Positions 13,401-27,886 of a DNA stretch of 64,000 bases are shown here, one piece after another (position 1 is the first letter of the stretch; each line of letters opens with the position of its first letter). Position numbers and translations under genes: made by a program. Where the stretch lies: NCBI GenBank assembly GCA_030267565.1, contig BRXU01000013.1, positions 2,272,001-2,336,000 of the forward strand, read 5' to 3'. This DNA is from Pleodorina starrii (Eukaryota; Chlorophyta; Chlorophyceae; Chlamydomonadales; Volvocaceae). The notes under the pieces are model-generated. The model saw nothing but the letters and a program-made list of their open reading frames with translations. It did no database searches and had not been told where the DNA came from.

Positions 13401-13592
13401 ATGCAGACCGCCCGCTGGCGCCGCTTCAAGTCCAGCCGCCAGTACGCCCACTTTGCCCGGGAGAATCGTCGGGAAGTCCCACGCCTTGTCACCATCTCCG
13501 AGGGCGAGGATGAGGAGCCGACTGCCCACCGGCATGCGAAGGCGCAGGCGCCAATCCGCAGGTCAGGGATACGCTGGCCCGGCGATGCGTAG
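1..13592 (+). CDS. Giant hydroxyproline-rich single-pass membrane glycoprotein, 5' end outside window
   Basis: Exons read: left edge..7372, 7763..8434, 8825..9084, 9264..9480, 9735..13592 (phases 0, 0, 2, 0), at least about 4,125 residues. No in-frame stop occurs from base 2 to 7372, so the start and signal peptide lie upstream. Order of parts: a Pro/Ser rod of about 2,370 residues (first 4.4 kb a regular PPPPSPPPS repeat, then irregular SPPP and PPAP runs to about 7135); a non-repetitive ectodomain (7141-9260) holding three short similar strands (SYDIRVPL, VTFDVSVP, ATYEVALS) and a few cysteines; one transmembrane helix (9280-9351) followed by RRRRRRH; then a cytosolic Ala/Gly/Ser/Gln-rich tail with a chromodomain-like C terminus. 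SPn motifs in algae and plants are prolyl-hydroxylated and arabinosylated in cell-wall glycoproteins (known); a matrix-to-cell linker role is inferred. The last junction is the weak one: without splicing at 9480 the protein would stop at 9639, and 9756..13592 could be a separate gene. Confidence 0.6.
9264..9480 (+). other. Exon encoding the transmembrane helix of the HRGP
   Basis: The exon joins in phase to the preceding ectodomain exon (…FGG|GSTKHG). It encodes an uninterrupted hydrophobic stretch of about 24 residues (starting AVLLPAIAAA, ending ALAGFLLV), then six arginines and a histidine. By the positive-inside rule the arginines place the following residues in the cytosol and the proline-rich rod outside. 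An alternative acceptor at 9254 would add three residues. Confidence 0.75.
9645..9685 (+). repeat. (CCAA)n microsatellite in the last HRGP intron
   Basis: Repeated CCAA units lie in the intron 9481-9734, just after an in-frame TAA that would end the protein if this intron were retained. Confidence 0.8.
13221..13415 (+). other. Chromodomain-like module near the C terminus of the HRGP tail
   Basis: After more than 1,100 low-complexity residues the tail ends in ordinary-looking sequence. It begins EILTIEDVAIG, then FRVRL, then SAWMPYNQL, then a helix DALRRFMQTARW. The order and spacing resemble a chromodomain: a strand corresponding to YLVKW, the TWEPEENL turn, then the C-terminal helix ELIEEYL. 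This is resemblance by eye only; the aromatic cage residues are not clearly conserved. It could equally be an unrelated fold. Confidence 0.35.
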
Positions 13593-13861
13593 CTCCCACC
13601 CAGTGCAGGGGCGCGCAGATGCAGCGCGGGGATCGACCCGCGGCGAGAGTGGGCCAGGTCGGGCTGGACGGACTGGTGAAGCGGATACACGGCGGCGGGC
13701 GGCCTACCGCGCCCAGAGCATCGGGCGGGGCGTCAACGGAGATTGAAACGTATGTGGATGTCGTTCAGGTCTTGGTTGGTGTGTTGTTGTTGCGGCGCCT
13801 CTCCTAGAATGCATGAGCGGTGCGTGGACCTTGCGCGTTGGCGCGCGGCATGGGCACGACA

Positions 13862-13893
<32 letters not shown>

Positions 13894-16800
13894 CAGCAGC
13901 AGCAGCAGCAGCAACAGCTGTTTGCCGAGTGGCTGCGCGAGGAAGTGCGCATTTGCAAATGATACCAAAAGCAGGGAGTAAGGCTTACATGTTCCCGGCG
14001 CGCCCGGGGTGCGTGCTCGTGCGCGTGTTTATAGTATCCAATCGCAGGTTGCTGCGCGCGGCAGGGTTGCGCTTGTCGCGTCTATGCATGTGTGTTGAGT
14101 GAGTGTGAGTTCGCGGGGGGCTGGGACTGCGGTGGTGGTGGTGGTGGTGGTGGTGGTGGTGGTTGCGACGGGGGATGGCTGTGACGGGCGGCGGGCGCAT
14201 GCGAATGGTTTATTTTCGGAGGGGACATTTACATTTTTGCAGAGGGCGAGAATAAAGCGGATGCTTTTGGCTGCGTGCGAGCTTCGGGCTGGGCGCACAA
14301 GCGCGTATCCTGGGACCCGGTTAGGTACTACACAAGTGCCTAGCCCAGCACATAGCCGCAGCCCCGCAGTAGGGACTGGGACTGCAGTAGCTTAGGCAGG
14401 ATAAGCAGGTTAGGCAGGCAGGATGGGCAGGCAGGATGGGCAGGCAGGACAGTGAGGTAGGACAGTGAGGCACAAATAACGTCTTCCATCGGAAGACCCG
14501 ACCCGACCTGACCTGACCTGACCCGGGTGCGGCCATCGGCACGCCGACACCTAATGACCGCGAGCAGGGCTCGCTTAGTACCGAGATCCGCCGGGGGTGT
14601 TGTCCACGCCACGGTAGGACTCCGAGCCGCGCAGCCCTACGGTACTTCCCACAGCCGCTTATGCACGCATCGACCCTGTTGCCGCTTGCTGCTGCCGCCG
14701 TCGCCTCGGCCGTCGTCGTCTCTGTTCGGCGTCCCGGCGTCCTTGCCCGGTGGTGGCGGCAAGCGCAACATCAACTGGCGGCATACGCACCTCAGCGAAG
14801 CGAAGCGATGCGATGCCGCCTCCCCCTGCCCAACTTCCCTTGCGGACCTATCCGCAAGCCAAGCACGCCGCCGCCTTTTGGTTGAGCGGCGCTAGTAGCA
14901 TTGTTGGGTTCAATCATTCAGTTTGGTCGGTTGTCGGTTGCTCTTTGCATATGGTTGGTGGATGGGTTTGGTCGCTCAGACCGTGAGCACTTTGAGTGGG
15001 GGGGTTTTGAACACGCACGTGCGGCCTGCACACAGCGGCAGCCCGTCACCGCGCGCAATAACGTATAGGCCGCCCCTCCTCTTATCCATAGAAAGCGCAC
15101 CTCCCCTCATCGTCATCCTCAACCTCGCGGAGCAGCAGGGTGGACATCGCAGCGTCCCACCTGTATGCGCCCCTCATAGCTGTAGTCGTAGCTTGAAAAG
15201 TGCTGTAGGGCAGGCGGGCTGTGGTCATATGCATTCGGGCGGGGGCTTGTACGCCCGCCCAGGCGCCGGGGGTTTTATGTTTCATCGGGAATGGCGGCGT
15301 GCCGTACACGCTGAGGGAGGGAGCGTGGAGGCTATTGACTACACGGGGGCCGTGGGCCGGCCTCCACACGTCGTCGATGCAGTCCGTTTGTGGGTTGGAA
15401 CCGGATGGGTTGGGATGAAGCCGTGGCGTTGCATGCGCCGGCACGTAGTTGCAAAGCCCGTCGGCGCGCGTGCGTGCGCGAGAGAACTGTTGGGGGTGTG
15501 CGGCATTTGCTTGGCGTAAATTGTGATCTTCATGGGACGTTGCTGGTGTCGCTGGTGTTTCCTCTCCCTGCCTTTCTCCTCCTTGCTTAAAAGTGTGCTT
15601 ATGCGCGATGAAGCAGTCAACGGCGGGTCAGTGTGGGGTTGTCACGTTGTGAGCGGGCGCCCAACAGTGACAGATATGCCGTACATTAAGGCGCCGCAGT
15701 GGCTGCTGTACCCTGACTGAGTGCGCGTTGAATGACTCGTACGAACGGTAAGAGTCAAGTTCCATTCATGGATCGGATGTATGGATAGTTGCCTCTGGAT
15801 TAAAACAGAGTTTGGGCTGGCGCGCAAATGTGAACCCGCGCGGGGTCATCGTACGACATTGCGAAATTGCAGTGCTTGCGGTTGCGGCCTTGGAAGCCTC
15901 TGGCCCTTGGTAGCCAGCGTAAGGGCGCCGCCACTGTCGGCTGGACGCGGCAAGGCATGGGTACCCCTTGCGGCTGCCGCCGGCACTGGCGCCGTGCCGA
16001 CACAGGCATTTGCCGCCTCAATAACGACGTGCTGTCGCGCAGAGCGTACGGCAGCTTGGCTAAGACGTACTGATATGGACACAAGACGCGCTGCCGGGGG
16101 AACCGGAGCACAGCGCACGGGAATGTCAGCCCAGTCCCGGGCACCAAAGTGACGACCTGACTTGGTGCCGGTGTTATGTGCCGTTGGTGGCGCTGGGATC
16201 CGTGCCTTCGTCTACATGACGAGGCCCCCAACTGGGTCGAGCCGTCGAGGCATTGTGGCGGCAGTGGTGTTGGGAGGCCCGTCTACCTACGAAGCGCAGC
16301 GTGTCTGTATGGCAACCACACACCGAGGCCGGGGGCCTGTGTGCATGATCGTGCGCTTGCGTCCTATCCTCCTTGTCACATGATTTTGTTCCCCGAAGAG
16401 GAGTTTCGTGTCGGAGCGAAGAAGGCCATACGCGCCTTTGTGACCTGGATTCGTTGAATGCGTCGTGACGCGCCCACGCATTTCATTGGAAGTTTGGAAC
16501 CCAACTTGGCAGTTGCTCAGGTTTTACTGTAACGACCAACGACCGCTCACCGTTGGCGGTCGGCGGTGGTGACTTAACACCGTTCGCATGCGTGCTTTTA
16601 AACTGAATGGTATACGTTTCATGCGCTCCCAGACTTTGGGCCCGCAGCAGCGTCGGAAGCTCGAGTCCCGACTCTGACTGAACTCCTCAAGCAAATTTAA
16701 GCTGTTCGCAGTTATCAATACCAATCTATACCAATCTACTGATGAAAAAGGATGTAAACCTTGGATACACTAGACCAGACCTGACGTTGCACCAGCACCA

Positions 16801-17034
16801 GACAGCTCCAGGACCACTAAAATGTCGTAACCGTATTGCTTAATGACGAAACAATGATCCTATGCACATGTGCAAACCGTTTTACCGTGTGGACGCGTGT
16901 TTTGGATGCTACGAATCCTTACCCTCGAGTTTAGAGTTCTCAACGAATAGGCTTAGTGGTTCCGGCACCTAACCCACTAACGAATGAACATTGTCGCACA
17001 TTTGCGTTAAATTAATTCTGAATTTTCCTGCAAA
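13593..17034. other. Gene-free stretch with microsatellites
   Basis: No ORF here has recognisable homology or a credible exon structure. It holds a CAG run (13864-13913), a GGT run (14131-14164), GGCAGGAT-type repeats (14396-14450), CTGAC repeats (14498-14526), an AATAAA at 14251 and a TGTAA at 16528. The first part may be the HRGP 3' UTR, but no TGTAA lies at a normal distance from its stop. From about 16,500 the sequence becomes visibly more AT-rich, which suits a promoter region for the kinase starting at 17035. Confidence 0.6.
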
Positions 17035-20362
<3,328 letters not shown>

Positions 20363-20828
20363 GGCGCCGGGCCCCGTGCATCCAACGCAGCGGCACCGCC
20401 CCGGGCCCACGGGCCCCAACGTCCCAGTGTGCCAGCAATCCCGAGCTGCTACCCCCACAGCCTCCTCACAGCTCTATCGAGAATTGGGCCAGCCTCACAT
20501 CGCGCGCATCTTTCGCTGTGCGAGAGTCCCGAGAGGCCCAAACGTTCAACGCGCCCGCTGCAACGCGGGGCGGCGGCGCCGATACGCGCCGTGTAGGGTT
20601 GTCTGACGTGCCGGCGTGCGTGCGTTCGTGTCGCTTTACCCGGGGGCGGGGCTGCGGACTGTATAGATGTGGGCTCGGGCTTGCGCGTATCGTGCCCTTG
20701 TCGCCCTGCCACCTCCTTCCATTCCGGTGCAAAGGTGGTGGTTGCGTATGTTGTTATTCTTTTCGACTGACTGAAACTGGAGCCATCCGGGAGGCGCGGC
20801 CTGGCGTAAAGAGAGTCCGTACATTCGG

Positions 20829-20833
20829 TGTAA
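20829..20833 (+). promoter_or_regulatory. TGTAA polyadenylation signal, kinase A
   Basis: The volvocine polyadenylation motif TGTAA lies 467 bases after the stop codon of kinase A. It is the first TGTAA downstream. Confidence 0.55.
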
Positions 20834-22537
20834 CGCGTTACACGGGGTACAGGGGGTAGATGGGGTAAGAGGGCGGAGGTCCAGCCCGCGAGCGGCTTTC
20901 TGGGGGCTTGGGGCGACCGGCGCTAATCCGGCGGGCGGTCCTCGGATGGGCCAAGGCGACGTGAGGCGGGGCGGGGTGAGGTGATGCGGGCACCTGGTTG
21001 ATAACCACTCCCCGCAGCTCCCTGGCTTCGGTCCGATTCCGGGATGGGAGGCAGCGGCACGCGGAGGGGGTGGCGAGACGACGTTTGGCCAAGTGGCAGG
21101 GCAGGGCGGGACGGGGCGGGGTTGCGTAGAATGAACGAACGTGGCGAACAGGCGGCGGGCGGGCCTGGCGCGTTCTGTCCGGGGCTGCGCATCGGGCGGG
21201 CCTGACGTGCGGGGCTTGGGGGTCGGCGGGGAGAACGTGCGAGATCGCTGCTCGTAAGAGCAAGGGACGAGATGCCGGGCAGGGGAGGCGGCGCGCAGCG
21301 CGATGGAGGGACGGAGGCACAACGGGCGGAGAACGTGGGGCAGGACCATCGGGCCCTCGTTTGGCTGCTCGAGAGTTCGCCGGGCAATAAATCACATGGG
21401 GTTGGGGTTCGGGCGGAAGGAGGGAGGCGAGCACGTCCCACAATGGACGAGGTCATTCGTTTGTGACTGCAGCTGCAACGGCTCGGCGGAGTGGATCTTA
21501 ATACGCAACGGCGCCGCTGACGACGACGGCGGCGGCACGCGGCCGTGCTGCTGGTGTGGGCGGCAGCGCTGGTCGGGAGGTGGTGTGGAGGACGGCGCGG
21601 CGACGACAAACGGCTGGTGGACTTATGGCTTTTGGAAGCTGGATAGATGTGAGGGTGGGGAGGGCGGGACGAGGGTGAGGTGGAGGGAGGACACCGCGCT
21701 TCGTGTGACGGACTGGCTCAAGGCATGGATGCGAGCGAAGGGCGACCATGTGCGCCCAAGCGGAGGACAGAGGACAGGTCAGGTTAGGTCAGGTGGGCGG
21801 AAGGATGGCGGGCGAGTGCTACCTGCGTTCGCGAGGTTTGTGCCTCCATATCCCCATGCAGCCCCGCACCTTGAGGCAGGGGCTTTTTCTGTGGACGTCA
21901 AAGAGCCGGTGTTACTTAACGGGAACACACGCGACACAACGGGAACCGGGGCCAGGCTTACAGTGGGTGTGGTACAGCCTACAGTTCCTGCCTTGCTTGG
22001 CTCTTCGTGCGGGGCTCCGTTTCGTGCCGGTCTGACATGTTCCATGTCTGATATCGCCGCGCCGTTCTATAGCGGCGAGGTGTGGCTTTCTACGAAGGCG
22101 CGCTGGGGCTCGGATGGACAGTACGACAGCCGCCGTTCGGACGACAGGTTTATTTGTTGAACGAATACATTGCCCTGTTGCAGGTTGTAATGGTTACTAT
22201 GTTGCAACCCGTGGTGAAAGTCTCTCATCTCAAACAGGATGGGCAACTGCCCCCCGGCCAGTGGCCTCAGGGTTTGGGAACTCATCCAGGCTCAACCTGA
22301 CGGAGGTTTTGCAGTCAACATGTCGCCACCATGGCGCTCCTAAGCCCATAAACCCGGCAGAATACCCCATATGGATTCTACCAGGAGGCCCTGTCTCTGG
22401 ACCTGGTCGTGCTTGGCAGGCCTCGTCGTGTTGCCATACGGTACCCGTGGGAACAGCAACTCCGCCCGGAGGGTAGGACAAATATCTCTGAAGCCTAATC
22501 TTGGGGTAGGGACATGTCACGTAATCTTTTAGCTTGC

Positions 22538-22724
22538 CGAATCTTGACTTAGTAAGGAAACTCGCAAGAGTAATCTTGGCTTAGTTATGGCACCCGCCAG
22601 AGTAACCCCACCAGACTAATCTTGGCTTAGTAAAGGCTAATCTTGGCTTGGTTACGGCACCCACAAGACTAATCTTGGCTTACTGAAGGCACCCGCCAGA
22701 CTAATCTTGGCTTACTTAGGGCGT
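22538..22724 (+). repeat. Tandem array of a TAATCTTGGCTTA element upstream of kinase B
   Basis: Six imperfect copies of TAATCTTGGCTTAG/C occur, at about 22540, 22571, 22616, 22638, 22670 and 22702. Several alternate with a GGCACCCGCCAGA segment, giving a period of about 32 bases in the last copies. The array ends about 180 bases before the kinase B ATG. Confidence 0.8.
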
Positions 22725-22905
22725 GCATGTGGAGCAGCGCATAGTTTCGGAGCCATCAACTGCCACGCGGAAGTCTCAGCCGGGCGGTGAGGTTGCAATG
22801 CAATCTCGCATTCCGTTATCGAGTCTGAGACTGCCGAAATGATTGCTTGTTGAAATATGTTGATGCCTTTACGTTTCCACCGTCACGAGGCACCAAGAAT
22901 GTAGA

Positions 22906-25900
22906 ATGGCAACGAACGGCGCAGCATATGATCCTCTTATAGGAGAGCCTTTCCTGAAAAAAGTTCGCGACCTAGGCTCAGGCTCGTTCGGGCACGTTGG
23001 ACTGTATCAGCGTCATGGGCTCGGCGTCCCACCTGAAGAAGTGGCGTTAAAATGCCTTCCTGTGAGAGTCGTGGACTACACGATGGTCAAGCGGGAGGTC
23101 CGCAGCCACTGCTCTCTTAACCATCGTAAGCGCTAGCTGCGGATGGAGAGGGAGTTTTCTGTCATTTATGGCCAGCACCTTCGGCGGTGTCACTTCATGA
23201 GGGTTTCCCGATATATTTAAGTCTTCTGATGTTGTCCCCACTCGAACAGCTCATGTTATCCTGTTTAAGCGCCTGGGCCTTACCCCTGACCGGAGATACC
23301 TGTACATGGTAAGTGGGTTGGCAGCAGAGGCGAGGGATGCTGGCGTGGAGGCCATGGGGCTCCGGGGAAAGACAATCGGCTCAACGTTACGTGCCAGCGC
23401 CGCCGCCGCGGTTGCTTGCGTGGAAGGGGTCTCTGGGTAGGCGCACGCCGTCATGCACCGTAGCGTGGCTGCCAAGCAGGCGGCGTGAGGCCATGTGCGT
23501 GGGCTGCTTCCTGTGCCCCGTGAGACTCTATACGACGTAGCACGTGGGTCTCCTTCTGCACACAGATGATGGAGTTTGCGGACAGCGGTGATCTGTTCAA
23601 GTACATCCAGCAGAGGCCGCGCCTATCTGAAGGCGACGCCCGCTGGTTCTTTCAGCAGGTGGGTAAGAGGGAAAACTCGCTGCACCACAGGACAAGGCAC
23701 GGCACGACACGACATGGTGCCACGTGCCCACGTGCACCCTCCCTCTCTTCCTTCCCCATCACCCCTTCTCGCGTCTGGCGCCTCCCTGCCCGCGCGCACC
23801 TGCCCAACCCCCCAACCATGCCCGCGCAGCTCATCCTTGCCCTGGACTACTGCCACCGCCGCGGGGTTATGAACCGGGACCTGAAGCTGGAGAACCTGCT
23901 GCTGAGCTCCGCAGCAGAGGATCCGCTGCCGCCGGGCCAGCTTGAGCAGCCGCGCAGCCTGCACATCAAGATCGCAGGTAAGCACCCACCCAAGGGGCAC
24001 TGCGTCGGGCTGGACGGCCGGGGTATGTCTGATGCCTCCAAGCCGCGGTGCTTGCTTTCCGGCTAAGGACGCTGCGCGTGCCCCTTTTGCGGCCACCGGT
24101 GCCACCCCCTGCGCGCAGACTTTGGGCTATGCAAGACCGCTGTCACCTCGCTGCCCAAATCGAGGGTCGGGACGCTTTATTACATGTCGCCCGGTGAGTT
24201 TTGGTTGGTATGTATGCTGGTGGTCCAGGCGCGGAGGATGGTCGGATGTTGCGGAAGGCCGAGGCAAGTGTGCGCTGCAGGCCCCCGGTGAGCTTGGGCC
24301 CCACTGCTACGCCCTTGTGGGTATGCTTTACCGGATTGCGAGTGCGTCCGCTCCAATATGAAACCAACTCACAGACGTACGCGGAGTCGGTGGGGCGGAT
24401 GGGCAATACACTGGGTTGCGGTGCCCGTGGGCAGAAAAGGGGCTCACATCACCCTCAAATAGCTCCGTCGGGCCGCTTGGGCCTTTACTTCAGCCGCTGC
24501 CCACCCGGCCGCCCTCCACCCACGGCATACGGCTTGGCTTGCTGTAGAAACGTTCACAGCGGGGTTGTCGCTCTCTCCTCCCCCCCGCTGCTGCGCATCT
24601 CGTCCGAAGGATTTCCAGGTCACGGACCCCTTTCGAACCACGCGCGGAAAGTCGCAGAGCGCCGAGTAATCAATGAAAGTGCCGCTCACTCAGGTCCACA
24701 CGTTTTCTGCTCGTCCGCGCAGAGGTTCTCAAGGCGAGCGCGGACCGGCCGTACGATGCGCGCCTGAGCGATATCTGGTCGGTCGGATGGTGAGTGACTG
24801 CGGAGCTGCGGACGGGGCGGCTTAACGGGGATCAGGGTTGCGGCTTTGGCCATGCACTGCGCCGCGTTGTGAGGTGCACAGATGACGTGCAGCAGGGCAA
24901 TGTGACCGTCACATGCTCACGCGTCTGCTAGGTTTCCCATTCGCGGTCGCTTCCCTGCACCCCCTTGCTGTGTTGCTCGGCCTGTTGCTGGCGCGGCGGA
25001 GAACTTGGAGGGCCGGAGTTGGGCTTTGTTCTGGCCAAATGCGTAAGAGTGATCAATCGTGTGGTTGCGGCGGCGGCGGAAGCGCTTGGAGCGTCGCCCG
25101 TCTGGTCGTGTGACTGCTTGATTAAGCCCCTCGCGTCTTCACGTGCACGGTGAACCCGCAAGGTGGGACTTGTGACGCATCTGTCCGCCCATGTCCGCTG
25201 CCGCGCCTCCCTGGCTGTTGCCCGGCGTCCCTATCACGTCGACGTCGACGTCGACGGGCATCTCGCGGTGGCAATAGCATCCTCTACGTTCTCCTCTTCA
25301 AAGCATACCCGGTGAGTTGGGCGGGCCCAAAGAAGGTGGGGGTGCAAAGCTGCAAACACACTGCTAGGCCCGTGACGCACGTTGGGGACCACTTGCTTTC
25401 CCGGTCGCTGCGGCCGCGCTTCACTGGGACATGGGTGGGGCTGCACGGAGTATTCAGCCTGAAGTCCGCAGCCTACAGAAAATCACGGTACGCGCTTGCC
25501 CGCGTGCGCATAGACCCCAAGTGCGGCGCGGAATGTACGACTTTGCCAGAGCTGCCAACCACCAAGCACCACCACCATCCACCAACCACCGCTTAAACCC
25601 TGTGACCGCAGTTTGGCACCATCTCGGACCGCGACAACCGCGCCCAGCGCGACGCCATTATTCGGCGCATCGCCGCGGCGGACTGGCGGCTGCCCCCCAA
25701 CGTGTCCATAAGCCCCGCCTGCCACGACCTCCTCTCGAGGATCCTCGTCCCGGACCCGACCAAGGTATTTGTGTCCTCCCTGCACACGCACACAGGTGCC
25801 CCGCACATGCCCACCCCGGGCTCTTCCGAGTGCAAACAAAAGGAGAGCCGGCGGGCATGAGAGGCATGGGAAGCTTACTTCCACCCGAGCTCGTGTGTCT

Positions 25901-26500
25901 GTCAGGCGGTGATTCAAAGCAGGCACATGCGTACGTCCTGTGTACTCGTGCAGCACATGTAGCGAGTCTTAAAGTCAGCGCCACAGAGCGTCGGAGCTAA
26001 CCCGTCACTTCCCTTGATGACCCATGGGTCGGTCCCGATCTTCGCAGCGCATCACCATGGACGGCATCCTGGCGCATCCCTGGTTCCTGGAGGAGCTGCC
26101 GGAGGGGGCCCTGGGCTTCAACACCGCCCTCGTGGAGGAGCAGGCGGCGGACCCGCCCAGGTGCGGCATGCGGTGCCACCCTTTCCGTGTTAATTGTTGT
26201 CGTTACAGTGGGAGTTCCGGGGTGCCCTCTCCATGCACGATCCTCGATCCATCTTTCTTGTCGCGCTGGTGGCTCTCTCTCTCTCTCTGCGGGGTTCATT
26301 GCGTTGTCCCTGCTCTTTACGTTGGCAGGTGCGAGCAGACGATGGAGGAGATCGACGCCATCCTGCGCGTGGCGGAGGAGGAGCTGCACGCGCAGCCCTA
26401 CCCGCAGATGCAGGCCCCGGGCGTGGGCGACAGCGGCATCGACGGGGAGATTGATGAGCTGCACGCAGAGCACCCCAGCCTGTTCGAGGCGGGCGCATGA
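22906..26500 (+). CDS. SnRK2-type serine/threonine protein kinase B
   Basis: Ten exons: 22906..23125, 23250..23308, 23566..23658, 23830..23977, 24119..24193, 24723..24789, 25278..25311, 25612..25764, 26048..26160, 26329..26500, giving 377 residues with every junction in phase. Motifs: GSGSFGHV (24-31), VALK lysine K49, KREVRSH, HVILFKRLGLTP, MEFADSGDL, NRDLKLEN with catalytic D141, DFG 174-176, LPKSRVGTLYYMSPE, DIWSVGCILYVLL, HPWF, and the C-terminal SnRK2-type helix MEEIDAILRVAEEEL followed by an acidic end. As in kinase A, the HRD histidine is asparagine. It is a tandem paralogue of kinase A: the exon HVI..LYM has identical boundaries in both, but most other introns are at different places. 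It is predicted to be an active stress-signalling kinase, since all catalytic residues apart from the His are present. Confidence 0.88.
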
Positions 26501-27886
26501 CACGGGGGGCACCACCGCCTATTCGCGCTTGCCTCGAGCCGGTTTTCGTCAATCCCAGGTATCGGAGGGCGGCGCATGGCGGTGTTACTCCCCGTCCGCA
26601 CATGGAAAGGGCAGTTTCAAGCAGAGTGGCGGTGTGCGTACTGGTAGTAAGGGTTTTATTGGCGGCTTTGGGGCTTTGGGGGGATGTTCCTGTCGGCAGC
26701 CGGATCTGTTTTGAGCAAGGGCCGCGTTGCTGCGCTGTGGTGGGAGGAGCTGCCACCTGCTGGTATAGCGGCGGCTGTGCAGGTCGGCGTGAGGGGACGG
26801 GGTGTGTGCCGCTGGGCGGGGTCTGAGGCTTTCCACCAGCCTTGGGCCCCCGAGTTGGTCTGAAGCCAGCGCAGCGCCTGACTGGCTGCAGGCACCACTT
26901 CTACCTTCCTTTCTCTTCGGATGGCCTATCCCCCGCTGCTGGCTCAACAGGGCGCGACGCCGTTTCGTGTGGTGGTGTTGGTGGTTTCAGTGAGCTCCAG
27001 GCCTTCGTTGGAACGGTATAGACAGCGGGCCAGCGGGCCAGCGGGCCGTGCACTGCAGCGGTGAAAGATCAGGGCAAAGGTGGTGCTTATTATCAAGGGA
27101 GGCCTCGCGAATGGCTCATGGCGATGCATGCAGCCCGGTCTGCCAGCACACACATACCGCAGCGTTCGGGGTCAGAGATGTGAGCCAGTGGTTGGTACCG
27201 CCCAACTGTTCCGCTCGTTGAGCGGGTAGGCGGGCTCAGCGGTCGGAGGAAGGTGCCTCGGGAGCTGCTGTGACTGACGTGCAGTCCGTGCAGTCCGTGT
27301 GTACAGAACATCGAATGTTATTATCCTCTAACATTATCATCAAATATCTTTTCTCCTTTCGTGCCGGCATCCTAATTGAACCGGCAGCTGCAGCAACCGC
27401 AGGCATCTGTAGTTACCCATCGTTATGTCGGTTATCGGGGCTTGTGCCACGCTGTGGTGGGCTCTCCGCTGTAAGGCAGAGGACGCTGATAGTTTCCGCA
27501 CTGTACAACGGCATTCCGATGACAAGGATCATGAGTATATCCTTGCAAGACCGCCGGTAATTTTGGCACCCTCCCGTGCGCCTCGAACAGAAGAAGGAAA
27601 TGACCCACGGGACCATGTTGGGTGGGGCCCACAATGGCGATGTGATCTACCGCAGTCTCCTATTGCTGAAATTAGCCGGAGCCACTCGCTGTACTTCCGA
27701 GTCCAATTTCGCCCCAGTACTGAGCGACTGATTCGTTGGAGCTGCCGTTGGACGGTAGGCACATTGGCAATGACACGCAACCCAGATAGCTTCTTACTGA
27801 ACATATTCAACACATTGCAGCTTGAGATTTTGAACTCTATTTTTACGGCAGACCTAGGGATATCGGGCTAATCCGAACCAAAGGTC
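26501..27886. other. Intergenic, kinase B to VPS25
   Basis: It contains the kinase B 3' UTR and the VPS25 upstream region. The base composition becomes less GC-rich after about 27,300. A 148-codon open frame (27425-27871) ends just before the VPS25 start, but it has no recognisable motif and is not called as a gene. Confidence 0.6.
27470..27474 (+). promoter_or_regulatory. Possible TGTAA polyadenylation signal, kinase B
   Basis: This TGTAA lies 970 bases after the kinase B stop. The resulting UTR would be long but within the volvocine range. It is the only same-strand candidate found between this stop and VPS25. Confidence 0.35.

Larger units (their letters stand above)
20363..22905. other. 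Intergenic region between the two SnRK2 genes
   Basis: It includes the 3' UTR of kinase A (to about 20850) and the upstream region of kinase B. Long open frames at 21303-22160 and on the minus strand at 20636-21609 have no recognisable domains and read as GC-rich chance frames. The notable content is the repeat array at 22538-22724. Confidence 0.6.

Noticed and set aside
1..13592. Pherophorin assignment for the HRGP
   Set aside because: Pherophorins have two Cys-rich globular domains around the rod and no transmembrane helix. Here the sequence after the rod has few cysteines and leads to a membrane helix.
27425..27871. 148-codon ORF upstream of VPS25
   Set aside because: No motif, no exon structure and an AT-richer composition; it is best explained as VPS25 upstream sequence.
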